64,000 nt of DNA from the NCBI GenBank assembly GCA_902779455.1, contig CACZBS010000013.1, forward strand, positions 1 to 64,000, written 5' to 3'. The translations under genes were made by a program, and so were the position numbers. Below the pieces are notes generated by a model. The model saw only the letters and a program-made list of their open reading frames with translations. It was not told where the DNA came from and ran no database searches. The stretch comes from an uncultured Prevotellaceae bacterium. Lineage in GTDB: Bacteria; Bacteroidota; Bacteroidia; Bacteroidales; Bacteroidaceae. Shown here piece by piece: positions 18,201-25,922 of this stretch (the stretch's first letter is position 1; every line of letters starts with the position of its first letter).

Positions 18201-18548
18201 GAGCTCCTGCGAGTTCTCCGAGAGCCACACGTTGAGGTTGTAGGTCTCGCCCAGCGAGAGAGTGATGCCGCGCAGCGTCTTGGTCTGATGGCCGATGTAG
18301 CTGACGGTGACGGCGTAGGGTCCGCCCGTACGCATACCCTGGATGGTGAATTGTCCACTGGTGTTGGTCACTGCCGTGTAGCGTGTGCCTGACGGCTCGT
18401 GTACGGCCTGCACCGTAGCGCCGATGATTTCCTCACTACTGCCCTCGAACGTGACCTTACCTGTCATGCTCGACGTAGTGATTTGGGCCACAGCCGTGAG
18501 TGTGAGCACAAACAGCATGGCAACCAATGAAAAAAGTCTTTTTTGCAT
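15255..18548 (-). CDS. Oar-like TonB-dependent outer-membrane receptor
   Basis: A 1097-residue receptor. Signal peptide 1-21; a carboxypeptidase-regulatory-like beta-sandwich (about 27-110; GKVTFEGSSEEIIGATVQAV); a plug domain (about 125-250; ISIDAIEELQVVISPFDVRQ); then a large beta-barrel ending in an aromatic-terminated strand (SIGIKYMFN). The Oar type differs from SusC receptors in lacking a SusD partner. Here the partner would be the downstream BACON/OB-fold lipoprotein. It imports a large ligand across the outer membrane using TonB energy. The promoter carries a TAATTTTG box and phased GAATTATT repeats. Confidence 0.92.
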   Translation of the reverse strand: MQKRLFSLVAMLFVLTLTAVAQITTSSMTGKVTFEGSSEEIIGATVQAVHEPSGTRYTAVTNTSGQFTIQGMRTGGPYAVTVSYIGHQTKTLRGITLSLGETYNLNVWLSENSQELTEIVVSGKASKFAAEKTGASTNITSQQIVNLPTVSRAITDVTRLSPYGGNGMSFVGSDGRLANFTVDGANFNNNFGLSSSLPGGGNPISIDAIEELQVVISPFDVRQTNFIGGGVNAITKSGTNTFRGSAYVYHQNENLRGDAVERETVAGAREKEQQTTYGLTLGGPIIKDKLFFFVNGEMLKRPTVVNRWHGSTDGVADPDNYISRTTLSDLEKVSNHVFDKYGYNTGSWTNFPADENNYKLLARLDWNISDRHHLALRYNYTKNNVWNSPNRTSMDGGTQAVHDRMSDYSMSYANTMYSMENIVHSFSFDLNSRLTDNLSNQFLATFSKLDDVRGSNSSEFPHIDILEDGDNYIALGYELFTWNNAVHNTIWNLKDDLTYYLGAHKITGGVMFEHQMADNQYMRSGTGYYRYTSLDDFLSGATPEIVNLTYGYDGESKPAARVQFNKAGLYLQDDWNVTERFKLNYGTRIDGLFFNNNDLMTNKAIYDLDYNGRHIDTGKWPKTSITLSPRLGFTYDVFGDKLLKVRGGTGLFSGRLPLVFFTNMPTNGGLVQYNAQINAANAEKRGFSMSEFAGGLVTDANGHATIEALKEKLLSLGYPNTVRPEDGTVPSSISAVDPEFKMPQVWKTSLAVDYQLPVSFPFTVTAEGIFNKTINAVCLSDWSMLPAEGFARWNGVDNRPVYPSTFRTATKAFVLENTSKGYGWSANLTLTAQPAEWISLMAAYTHTVSKEITGMPGSNAESAFTYVPTVAGPNNIKLHNSQYVTPDRIVANATIHDKSGNHYSLIYETWRGGYCESYLLANDMNGDGYNYDAVYVPTDGQASYYENGAVQGSGQFRFASKDDMDRFMQYVHNDGYLKNHQGEYAEGYSVYSPWVHRIDFGYKHDFKVNLGRTMHRLQLSLDVKNLLNLFNSAWGVSKYMNPELNSGRILKYESTDAQGYAVFSTPKAVSGNTKTWIPYHTIGQCWYASIGIKYMFN

Positions 18549-18593
18549 AAGAACAATTTATGGTTAATTAAACGTTGTGGATGTTTCCGTCTG

Positions 18594-18683
18594 CAAAATT
18601 ACGAAGATTTTTTGAATTATTAGCACATTCTTCGAATTATTTTGATTTCCGGGTGTATTATTCATGGTTTAGCCAGAATTATT
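18594..18683 (-). promoter_or_regulatory. TonB receptor promoter with phased GAATTATT repeats
   Basis: The -7 box TAATTTTG (minus strand, 18601-18594) lies 46 bases before the start codon. Upstream, plus-strand GAATTATT (or GTATTATT) occurs at 18614, 18634, 18655 and 18676, spaced 20, 21 and 21 bases, on one face of the helix. Confidence 0.55.
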
Positions 18684-18752
18684 CACTCTCGAATGTGTTG
18701 AACGCTTAGCGTCTTACAAAAAGGAATAAAAACAGGCTTTATAATAAATAGT

Positions 18753-18934
18753 GGTGACAAGTTCCCGACAGCAGTCAACGCCCCCCCTGCCCCCCTCTAA
18801 TCTTAGAGGGGGAGTCAGATAGCATGCATGCCGCCCGCCTCCGCTGGTGATCTGCTCCTGCGGTAGTATCCAGCTCCCCCTCTAAGATTAGAGGGGGGCA
18901 GGGGGGCGTTGACTGCTCTCGAGCATTTATCACC
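18753..18934. repeat. MITE-like element GGTGA...TCACC, copy 1
   Basis: A 182-base unit. Outer ends are ggtgacaa/ttatcacc, followed inward by gttcccgacagcagtcaacg and long inverted blocks of the type ccctctaatcttagaggggg. A second copy lies at 39365-39633. The remaining gene-free sequence between 18549 and 19064 holds only the receptor promoter. Confidence 0.7.
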
Positions 18935-19064
18935 ATATTGATAATTGTTATATTATGTTTTATTGGTTTTCCATGGTTTTTGTAAGACCGCGAAGCGGTA
19001 TAATGAATAATGCAGGGCCGCCAAGTGGAGGGCTGTGTCCGGCGGGCCCGAGAGCCGTCAGGGG

Positions 19065-19775
19065 TCAGGGCAGGATGCGGGCCGTGCCGCTCTTGGTCAG
19101 GGCGATGCGGTGGCGGCGCAGGCTGCTGTTGTCGTGGTCGAAGATGAGGGCCGAATTGAAGGCCGCGCCCTCGACGCGGCACTCGAAGTGGAGGTGGTCG
19201 CCCGTGGCATGTCCGGTGCGTCCGATGAGGGCGATGACCTGTCCGGCCGTGACCTGCTCGCCCACGCTGACCATGTTGCGCAGGTTGTGGCTGTAGAGGG
19301 TGCTGATGCCGTTGCTGTGGCTGATGACGATGCAATTGCCGTAGCCGGCATAGGGTTCCGACAAGGTGACGACGCCGTCGAAGGCGGCGCAGATGCGGTC
19401 CTCGCCGAACGTCTTGACGTCGGTGCCGGAGTGGCCTCGCTCACCGCGCTGTCCGTAGGGGCTCGTGACGTAGGCTCCCGGCACGGGGTAGCACCAGTCG
19501 CGGTCGCCATAGTTCTCGAAGTGGATGATCAGCTCCTGGGCGCCGCCGAAGGGGTCGGTCAGGGCCGCCGCCCCCTCCGCCTTAGGCAGAGGGAAGCTGA
19601 GCATGCCGCTCTTCCATAGCCCCAGCTCGTGGTGATAGACGGGCGCAGCATAGTAGGCCTGCGCCTGTCGTGCGATCGACGGTCGCAGCGGTGCCCACGG
19701 TGCATCAGCCCTTGCCTCGGCAAAGGCGCCCAGCAGGCACGCCGCCACAAACCCTAATAACTTCTCACCTCTCAC
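19065..19775 (-). CDS. Small secreted M23 metallopeptidase
   Basis: A 236-residue LytM-type peptidase. N-terminal signal (LLGFVAACLLGAFAEARA). The M23 domain spans about 95-215 with HSGTDVK and HLHFE zinc motifs. The only plausible start is a GTG at 19775 that lies inside a 7-base word repeat and follows the obgE stop by one codon in the same frame. Expression is probably coupled to obgE. The family cleaves peptidoglycan cross-links; whether all metal ligands are present was not checked structurally. Confidence 0.82.
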   Translation of the reverse strand: MRGEKLLGFVAACLLGAFAEARADAPWAPLRPSIARQAQAYYAAPVYHHELGLWKSGMLSFPLPKAEGAAALTDPFGGAQELIIHFENYGDRDWCYPVPGAYVTSPYGQRGERGHSGTDVKTFGEDRICAAFDGVVTLSEPYAGYGNCIVISHSNGISTLYSHNLRNMVSVGEQVTAGQVIALIGRTGHATGDHLHFECRVEGAAFNSALIFDHDNSSLRRHRIALTKSGTARILP

Positions 19776-19789
19776 TTCTCACTTCTCAC
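19762..19789 (-). repeat. Four 7-base words spanning obgE stop and peptidase start
   Basis: On the minus strand the words GTGAGAA, GTGAGAA, GTGAGAG, GTGAGAA run in tandem. They encode the last residues of ObgE (GEK), its TGA stop and the GTG start of the next gene. Confidence 0.85.
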
Positions 19790-20948
19790 CTTCCTCGTCT
19801 TCATATTCAAAGTCGTCGAGGTCGTCCACGTCGTCGACGTCGACATACTCGATGTCCTCGTCCTCGCCCTCGTCGGCCAGTTCCTCGGCGAAGCGGGTCA
19901 TGTCCTTGTCGCGATGGACGAGGGTGTCCTCGCTGAGCAGCGTCTGCAGCTTGTTGCTCTCAGCGTTCAGCTCGCCCCACAGCACGTCCTTCAGCGTGTC
20001 GAGGCCCTGACCCGTGACGGCCGAGATGAAGACCACGGGCAGGTCATCAGGCAGCCCCTCGCGCAGCATGTCGATGAGCTCGTCGTCGAGCAGGTCGCAC
20101 TTCGTCACGGCCAGCACGCGCTGCTTGTCGAGCAACTCGGGGTTGAAGCGGCGCAGCTCGTCGAGCAGCACCTCATATTCGTGGCGGATGTCGTCCGTGT
20201 CGCCCGGCACCATGAAGAGCAGCAGCGAGTTGCGCTCGATGTGGCGCAGGAAGCGCAGGCCCAGTCCGCGACCCTCGGCCGCCCCCTCGATGATGCCGGG
20301 GATGTCGGCCATGACGAACGACTTGCCGTCGCGATAGCCGACGATGCCGAGCGAGGGCTCCATCGTCGTGAAGGGATAGTTGGCAATCTTGGGTCGCGCG
20401 TTGCTGAGAGCCGAGACGAGTGTCGACTTGCCCGCATTGGGGAAGCCGACGAGTCCGACGTCGGCCAGCAGCTTCAGCTCCAGGATGACGGTCATCTCCT
20501 GCATCGGCTCGCCGGGCTGAGCGTAGCGCGGCGCCTGGTTGGTGGCCGAGCGGAACTGGAAGTTGCCGAGTCCGCCGCGACCGCCCTTGAGCAGCACGAT
20601 CTCCTGTCCGTCGTAGGTGACGTCGCAGATGTACTTGCCCGTCTCGGCGTTGTAGACGACGGTGCCGCAGGGCACGTCGATATAGACGTCGCGGCCGTCG
20701 GTGCCGTGACACTTGTCCTTGCCGCCGTTGCCGCCGTGCTCGGCGAAGATGTGGCGCTCATACTTCAGGTGGAGCAGCGTCCAGTAGTTGTGGTTGCCCC
20801 TGAGGATGATGCTGCCGCCGCGGCCGCCGTCGCCGCCGTCGGGGCCCCCGTTGGGGTTATACTTCACGTGGCGGAGGTGCATCGAGCCGCGGCCGCCCTT
20901 GCCCGAGCGACACAGGATCTTGACGTAGTCAACGAAATTGCTTTCCAT
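19779..20948 (-). CDS. obgE: GTPase ObgE/CgtA
   Basis: An essential ribosome-assembly and stress GTPase of 389 residues. Glycine-rich Obg fold at about 1-160 ([18 protein letters not shown]); Obg-type G domain with G1 GFPNAGKST (about 167-175), G3 DIPG and G4 TKCD; a long acidic C-terminal tail ([20 protein letters not shown]) typical of Bacteroidetes. It sits directly downstream of adk (14 bases), probably one operon. The last three residues derive from a tandem word repeat. Confidence 0.96.
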   Translation of the reverse strand: MESNFVDYVKILCRSGKGGRGSMHLRHVKYNPNGGPDGGDGGRGGSIILRGNHNYWTLLHLKYERHIFAEHGGNGGKDKCHGTDGRDVYIDVPCGTVVYNAETGKYICDVTYDGQEIVLLKGGRGGLGNFQFRSATNQAPRYAQPGEPMQEMTVILELKLLADVGLVGFPNAGKSTLVSALSNARPKIANYPFTTMEPSLGIVGYRDGKSFVMADIPGIIEGAAEGRGLGLRFLRHIERNSLLLFMVPGDTDDIRHEYEVLLDELRRFNPELLDKQRVLAVTKCDLLDDELIDMLREGLPDDLPVVFISAVTGQGLDTLKDVLWGELNAESNKLQTLLSEDTLVHRDKDMTRFAEELADEGEDEDIEYVDVDDVDDLDDFEYEDEEGEK

Positions 20949-20962
20949 ACGCTGTCTCTGCC

Positions 20963-21538
20963 CTACCCCAGTGCGTCAATGACTTTGCAGATGTCCTGGA
21001 AGATGCGGTCGAGGTCGCCCAGGCCGTCGATGTGGTGATGGAGCCCCTCGTGCTTATACCATTCGATGAGGGGCTGCGTCTGCTCATGGTAGACGACGAG
21101 GCGCTTCCTGATCGTCGCCTCGTTGTCGTCGGCGCGACCGCTCTGCTGGCCTCGCAGGATGAGGCGCTTCATCAGCTCGTCCTCGGGCACGTCGAGCTCC
21201 AGCATGGCGCTGACCGTGTCGCCCCGCTCGGCCAGCATCGCCTTCAGGGCCTCAGCCTGCGGGATGGTGCGGGGGAATCCGTCGAAGATGACGCCGCGGT
21301 GGTCGCGTCCGAACGAGTCGTAGACGCTGGCCAGTATCGAGACCATCAGGTCGTCGGGAATCAGCTGTCCCTGGTCGATAAACTTCTGGGCGGTCTGTCC
21401 CAGCTCGGTGCCGCGCTTGATCTCTGCACGAAGCACGTCGCCAGTCGAGATGTGCTCCAGTCCGTACTTCTCAATGAGCTTGTCGCTCTGGGTGCCCTTA
21501 CCTGACCCGGGCGCTCCGAAAATCACGATATTCTTCAT
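20963..21538 (-). CDS. adk: Adenylate kinase
   Basis: A 191-residue NMP kinase interconverting 2 ADP and ATP + AMP. P-loop GAPGSGKGT (8-16), NMP-binding [16 protein letters not shown] motif near 89-94 and a short LID ([18 protein letters not shown]), i.e. the short, zinc-free form. The start codon ATG is preceded by an AT-rich leader. Genes hpt, adk, obgE lie on the same strand; hpt is separated by a 347-base repeat region. Confidence 0.96.
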   Translation of the reverse strand: MKNIVIFGAPGSGKGTQSDKLIEKYGLEHISTGDVLRAEIKRGTELGQTAQKFIDQGQLIPDDLMVSILASVYDSFGRDHRGVIFDGFPRTIPQAEALKAMLAERGDTVSAMLELDVPEDELMKRLILRGQQSGRADDNEATIRKRLVVYHEQTQPLIEWYKHEGLHHHIDGLGDLDRIFQDICKVIDALG

Positions 21539-21584
21539 AAATTCTACTCCTTATTAATTATTCTTGTCGCGGAATCATAACCGG

Positions 21585-21850
21585 TAACTCTTCTTTTTTG
21601 AAAGCAATGTTCTTTTATAAAGTTCTTTTTTGAAAGAAATTAGCAACAATGAGAAATAATTCAATCCAACAATGAGAATAATATATTTTTTCTAATTCTT
21701 GGAAGAAATTGTTTATAATTCTTGCTCATTTCTTTCCAAAAAAAAATTATTATCATTCTTGCTCATTTCTTTCCAAAAAAATTATTATCATTCTTGCCCA
21801 TTTCTTTCATTAAAGAAGATTTTTTTCTTGCTCATTTCTTTCTTCAAAGA
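21585..21850. repeat. AT-rich repeat region with 34-37-base tandem units
   Basis: Four units beginning ttcttgctcatttctttc start at 21719, 21756, 21791 and 21825. The left side contains the inverse words (gaaagaaat, caacaatgagaa), so the whole can fold back on itself. It lies between hpt and adk; related words occur at 27.3-27.5 kb. No coding sequence is seen. Confidence 0.7.
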
Positions 21851-21885
21851 CAACGACAGGTTATAAATACCTTAGTTTAAAAGAT

Positions 21886-22428
21886 TCATTTCTCTGCCAC
21901 CAGCGTGCAGATGTCGCGCAGCCCGCGGCCCTGCTGGTCGTAGTCGAGGCCGTAGCCGACGATGAAGTCGTTAGGGATCTGGAAGGCCGCATAGCGGATG
22001 TCGAGCGGCGCCTCCAGCTTGTCGGGCTTGACGAAGAGGGTGCAGACGCTGATGGAGGCGGGATGGCGGGTGCCGAGCTGCTCGATCATGCGGCGCATGG
22101 TGCGCCCCGTGTCGACGATGTCCTCGACGATGATGACGTGGCGGCCCGTCAGGTCCTCGTTGATGCCCATCACCTCCTTGATCTGTCCTGTCGACGTCGT
22201 GCCCTGATAGGAGGCCAGCTTGACGAACGAGATCTCGCAGGGGATGGTGATGCGGCGCATCAGGTCGGCCGCGAAGATGAAGGCGCCGTTGAGCACGCCC
22301 AGCAGCAGCGGCCGCTTGCCCGCGTAGTCTTCACTGATCTGCCGGCCAAGCTCGCCGACGCGCCTGAGGATGTCAGCCTCAGCTATCGACGTCTCGAATG
22401 TCTTGTCGATAATCGTTACTCTGTTCAT
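21886..22428 (-). CDS. hpt: Hypoxanthine phosphoribosyltransferase
   Basis: A 180-residue type I phosphoribosyltransferase of purine salvage, converting hypoxanthine or guanine plus PRPP to IMP or GMP. The PRPP-binding motif VIIVEDIVDTGRTM lies at about 96-109, with LLGVLNGAFIFAADL near 43-57 and DFIVGYGLDYDQQGR near 153-167. Length and motifs match the family. A -7 box TATATTTG is at 22462-22455. Confidence 0.95.
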   Translation of the reverse strand: MNRVTIIDKTFETSIAEADILRRVGELGRQISEDYAGKRPLLLGVLNGAFIFAADLMRRITIPCEISFVKLASYQGTTSTGQIKEVMGINEDLTGRHVIIVEDIVDTGRTMRRMIEQLGTRHPASISVCTLFVKPDKLEAPLDIRYAAFQIPNDFIVGYGLDYDQQGRGLRDICTLVAEK

Positions 22429-22454
22429 ATCTTGAGCTAATAATATTTATTTTG

Positions 22455-22462
22455 CAAATATA
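22455..22462 (-). promoter_or_regulatory. -7 box of hpt
   Basis: TATATTTG on the minus strand, 27 bases upstream of the ATG. Confidence 0.5.
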
Positions 22463-22532
22463 CATTTTTCCTCAGACAGCCAAACGTTTTCAGTGACAAT
22501 CACCAGTTTTCTGCCCTTTAGCGCCTCCGGGG

Positions 22533-22895
22533 TCAGCACTGCAGCATGGCTCCGGGAGCAATGTTGAGCATGCGGCACAGCTGGCCGGCAATCCTCAGCG
22601 TCGGCTCAGAGCGTCCGGAGACATAGTCGCTGACGCGCGACGGGCTGACCCCAATCATCTTGGCCAGCTGCCTCTGAGTGATTCCATTCTCCTCTAAGGA
22701 AAGTCCGATCAGCTCGCCCACGGTGGGCTTTCCTATCGGATAGTGCTCCTTCTCGTATTCGATGACCACATCCGACATGACGCTCAACTCCACGGCCCGC
22801 CGGTCGTTGGCAGGTGTCTCGTCGGTCACGAGGGGCAGCAGCTCCTCGATCCGGTTGAGTGCAAACTCATATTGTTCCTTTGTGATTCTGTTCAT
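22533..22895 (-). CDS. XRE-family antitoxin (HigA-like)
   Basis: A 120-residue protein with a C-terminal helix-turn-helix (about 60-115; NGITQRQLAKMIGVSPSRVS), the form seen in HigA antitoxins. Its gene follows that of a HigB-like toxin by 15 bases, the toxin-first order typical of higBA. Such antitoxins bind the toxin and repress their own promoter. Confidence 0.87.
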   Translation of the reverse strand: MNRITKEQYEFALNRIEELLPLVTDETPANDRRAVELSVMSDVVIEYEKEHYPIGKPTVGELIGLSLEENGITQRQLAKMIGVSPSRVSDYVSGRSEPTLRIAGQLCRMLNIAPGAMLQC

Positions 22896-22910
22896 TTTAG
22901 TCGTCAGTCT

Positions 22911-23210
22911 TTATATGGTTGAACAATCTATCTTGTCGTATTCGCTATGGGTTCCGACGAAACGGATGAAGATGTGGCCGATGGTGAACTTCACGACAAC
23001 CACAAGCCTGTATCTATTACCGCGGATGTTGAAGACGTAATGCTGATTCCCGACATAGTCAGTAGAGGGGAAATCAACCTTGATGTCCGAAAGGTTTCGC
23101 CACTGTGCCTCCTCTGCGATGTTATACCATCGTTCGAGGGCCACGCGAGCATCTTCGTGCCCGCTTTGTTCGTAGAACTCTCTCAGTTTTCGGTGTGAAA
23201 CGATTATCAT
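22911..23210 (-). CDS. HigB-like mRNA interferase toxin
   Basis: A 99-residue protein of the HigB_toxin family: N-terminal MIIVSHRKLREFYEQSGHED, mid-region NIRGNRYRLVVVVKF and C-terminal IFIRFVGTHSEYDKID. HigB homologues cleave mRNA in translating ribosomes. Promoter box TATCTTTG at 23313-23306. The pair looks intact. Confidence 0.88.
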   Translation of the reverse strand: MIIVSHRKLREFYEQSGHEDARVALERWYNIAEEAQWRNLSDIKVDFPSTDYVGNQHYVFNIRGNRYRLVVVVKFTIGHIFIRFVGTHSEYDKIDCSTI

Positions 23211-23305
23211 GACTCTTCAGCGATGATTAACAAACGACACGGCGGCGGTGGGACGAATGTCACTTAATTGCTGCCAGTCAGCATGACCAGCTCTTTATTT
23301 CGGTG

Positions 23306-23313
23306 CAAAGATA
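23306..23313 (-). promoter_or_regulatory. -7 box of the higBA-like operon
   Basis: TATCTTTG on the minus strand, 96 bases before the toxin ATG. Confidence 0.5.
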
Positions 23314-23377
23314 CAACAAAAATTCTGAATTTCAAAACAAAAACGCCAAAATGTTCTGAATTTCGGGTATATAACGC

Positions 23378-23433
23378 TGACGGTTCCCCGCCGCCGACGC
23401 CTTTCGTGGGGGCGTCAGCCGGCGGAGAACCGT
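23378..23433 (-). terminator. Long GC-rich hairpin, possible terminator
   Basis: Arms gacggttc/gaaccgtc with further pairing of ccgccg and gacgcc to their complements around a short loop. It lies 41 bases past the stop of the 59-residue gene. There is no T run, so termination may need another factor. Confidence 0.45.
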
Positions 23434-23473
23434 CCTTCAGTGTTTATTAAAAAAATTGTGTCGAGCCAGGGGA

Positions 23474-23653
23474 TTAATCCTCGTCGTCCCAGATCGAGCG
23501 GCCGCGCGACAGGTTGCCTTCCGTTGCGTCTGTCGTTCCTAAATCATCCAGGCTAAAGCCGTTCTCAACGGGGCCATAGGGGCTGGCAGCGATAGGCGAC
23601 TGCGTAGCCACGAGGATCATGTCTGTCTCAGGTTTCTGATATATTGCTTTCAT
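23474..23653 (-). CDS. 59-residue small protein ending in WDDED
   Basis: An intact frame from ATG to TAA: begins MKAIYQKPETDMILVATQ, then a Gly/Pro/Ser-containing middle (SPIAASPYGPVENGFSLDD) and an acidic end SRGRSIWDDED. There is no signal peptide or membrane segment. I recall similar small proteins with a Lys/Tyr-rich N-terminus and acidic WDDxD-type end beside surface-protein genes in Prevotella, but the function is unknown to me. It lies 45 bases downstream of the T9SS-type secreted protein gene, probably on the same transcript. Confidence 0.72.
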   Translation of the reverse strand: MKAIYQKPETDMILVATQSPIAASPYGPVENGFSLDDLGTTDATEGNLSRGRSIWDDED

Positions 23654-23676
23654 AATCGTTTCAGTCTTTAAAAAAT

Positions 23677-23704
23677 CTATTATCTTTTATCTCTTATATT
23701 ATCT
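23677..23704 (-). repeat. AGATAA word repeat at the stop of the secreted-protein gene
   Basis: On the minus strand the final codons AGA TAA are followed by TATAAGAGATAAAAGATAAT, repeating the same words seen after the nuclease gene at 13.5 kb. Confidence 0.6.
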
Positions 23705-25687
23705 CAACACGGTCTTCTTGCCGTTCATGATGTAGAGGCCCTTCGTGGGCTGAGCCACGCGGCGGCCCTGCAGGTCGTAGACCTCGGTCGACAGCACAGC
23801 GTTCTCAACAGCGCTGATGCCAGTCGAGCTCTCGCCGTCGAAGCCGATGAACGAGCGGGCCGTGCCAGTCGTCTGAGCAGGCAGGTAAGCCGTGTTGGCG
23901 CCGACAGTGAACTCCGAAGCCGTCTTGTAGAAGCCGACGCCCTGTGCGCCATTCATCAGAACGAACGACCCAGCAGCAACCTGAGTGTCCTCGAGCACGC
24001 CAACGAGAGCGCTCGTAGCCTCGCCGCCGTCAGCGACAACGGGAATCTGATACTCACCCTCAGCACCCTTCAGCAGCACGCCAGTCTGAGCAGGGACCTT
24101 GGTCACAGCCTCAAAGGTCACGTCGCTACCAGTAACCTTAGCGACATAAGCGGTCAGGCCCTCAACGTTCGTGAAGTCCAGAGCGTTCTCGCTGCAATAG
24201 GTGGCATAGCCAGCGGCAGAGATGGTCTTGGTCTCGTTGTAGTCGGCAGTCTTATAAATGTAAAGATAATCAACCCACTGGTTATCGCTACCACCCTGGA
24301 AATAAAGGGTCGTAGATTTAGTCAGTTCAAATTCATCAGAAGTAACAGTAAAATTATATCCATGTCCATCGGCTGCAAGAATAGTCACAGCATCATCGCC
24401 GGTTCCTGCAGTAAAGTTATGGATGGCTGTTCTATCACCTGTACAACGATTTGAAACTACTAAAACATATTTACCAGCCGAAAGTGTTACAAAATCTTTT
24501 GCACTATTCTGATATCCACCTGCACCCATAGAAGCTCGTGTATCAGCGGTATTTCCAGTTCCCTTTGTAAAGACATCCTCACCTTCGGAAAGGAATACTA
24601 ACGAGGTTATATCACCGGCTGTATAATTAACTGTCACTTCCTTATTATTTTCGTTGAGAATAAATGATCCTTTGTATCCACTATTAACAGCTTGTGCCGT
24701 ATAAAGAGTTCCTTCATTATTCAAAACTGCTGCCCAATAATAATTAATGGTTTCCGTCTCATAGCCAGTTCCTTCCTGCAGTACGGTTCCAAACGATGAT
24801 TTAACAGAATAAGTAAAAGTCTCTGCTTTGCGGAACTTCACAACTATAACAGTACTTCCATCTTCAGCTACGGTAACATCTGATGTGTTATCCGAGACAT
24901 AAAGATAGTGATCATCACCGACAGTTATTACAGATTTATCTTCTTCTGTCAGAGTAACATTAAAGCCTACAGTTTCCGTACGTGATTCGTCGGCATCTTT
25001 AATGCTTTTCCCATCTTCATCCACATACGTAACTGTATAGCCTGCCTGACTTGCAGTTGAAAAAGTAGCTACAAGGCTTGCAGTAGGATTTAGATGTAGA
25101 GTTCTACCATGATTGATAGTAATTGCGAACGTTACAAAAGTATTACCTGCTTCAATCGCTGACTTCACATAAGTCATAGCATTAACATTCGTTGCAGTCT
25201 CAGCTTTAATAGAGAATTCTGTTTTGTCATCTAATGGCTGAAAAGATCCAGCTCCATCAACAGTGCCGGTTAAGGTTTCTTTACTGCCATTATTTTTAAA
25301 ATCATTGTAATCTCCATTATATCCTAATGCACGAATCTTATCGCAGCTCTTTGCTGATTCACTAGAACGTGAAGTAAATGTAAAAGTGACATCTTTTAAA
25401 ACGCCTTCCGCAGTAAGAAAATCCGATATATTAAATTTATAAAAGGCAATCTTTCCGTTAGTATTAAATTTAACACTGCCATCAGCCCCTGAATTCCAAT
25501 CACGGAACTGAGTGTTGTTTGCATAAATGAAGCCATCCTCGCCAGCTCCTATATGCATTTCTGAGTTGTCATACCAAGCCGACTCAACAGAGGTCAGACT
25601 AATCACGTTTTCCTCTGCCCACGCACTTGTCCCCACGAGCATACCAGCAGCCACGATGAGGGACTTCAAAATAGTAGTTTTTTTCAT
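23699..25687 (-). CDS. Large secreted protein with T9SS-type C-terminal tail
   Basis: A 662-residue protein with signal peptide 1-24 (LIVAAGMLVGTSAWA). No enzymatic domain is recognised. Segments resemble MucBP-like repeats (AGYTVTYVDEDGKSIKDADE) and a beta-sandwich ending near residue 480. The C-terminal part contains AGYATYCSENALDFTNVEGL and a terminal VYDLQGRRVAQPTKGLYIMN, the hallmark of type IX secretion sorting tails. The 3' third (about 23700-24240) is GC-rich like its neighbours; the 5' two thirds are clearly AT-richer, suggesting a mosaic gene. Upstream is a TACTTTTG box and a 21-base direct repeat. Likely cell-surface; ligand unknown. Confidence 0.82.
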   Translation of the reverse strand: MKKTTILKSLIVAAGMLVGTSAWAEENVISLTSVESAWYDNSEMHIGAGEDGFIYANNTQFRDWNSGADGSVKFNTNGKIAFYKFNISDFLTAEGVLKDVTFTFTSRSSESAKSCDKIRALGYNGDYNDFKNNGSKETLTGTVDGAGSFQPLDDKTEFSIKAETATNVNAMTYVKSAIEAGNTFVTFAITINHGRTLHLNPTASLVATFSTASQAGYTVTYVDEDGKSIKDADESRTETVGFNVTLTEEDKSVITVGDDHYLYVSDNTSDVTVAEDGSTVIVVKFRKAETFTYSVKSSFGTVLQEGTGYETETINYYWAAVLNNEGTLYTAQAVNSGYKGSFILNENNKEVTVNYTAGDITSLVFLSEGEDVFTKGTGNTADTRASMGAGGYQNSAKDFVTLSAGKYVLVVSNRCTGDRTAIHNFTAGTGDDAVTILAADGHGYNFTVTSDEFELTKSTTLYFQGGSDNQWVDYLYIYKTADYNETKTISAAGYATYCSENALDFTNVEGLTAYVAKVTGSDVTFEAVTKVPAQTGVLLKGAEGEYQIPVVADGGEATSALVGVLEDTQVAAGSFVLMNGAQGVGFYKTASEFTVGANTAYLPAQTTGTARSFIGFDGESSTGISAVENAVLSTEVYDLQGRRVAQPTKGLYIMNGKKTVLR

Positions 25688-25779
25688 TTTAGTTTGATTT
25701 GTTAATAATTATAAGTTGAGTATCTTTTGGTCAGTTTTAGCTCTTAGCCATCAGCGCTTGGCGCTGTGAAAATCGGCTG

Positions 25780-25861
25780 CAAAAGTAACACTTTTGTGGC
25801 TATCGGCCAAACAAAAAGACAAAAAATGATGAAGATTGAGCAAAAAATGATGTGGATTGGC
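25780..25861 (-). promoter_or_regulatory. Promoter with 21-bp tandem repeat
   Basis: The -7 box TACTTTTG (25787-25780, minus strand). Two adjacent 21-base units at 25820-25840 and 25841-25861 share caaaaaatgatg and gattg, with about 18 of 21 positions identical. Confidence 0.55.
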
Positions 25862-25922
25862 CGGGGGAGCGAGGAATGAGGCAGAATAAGATTAAAGGCT
25901 ACGAAAGAACTGGAAGAGAGGA

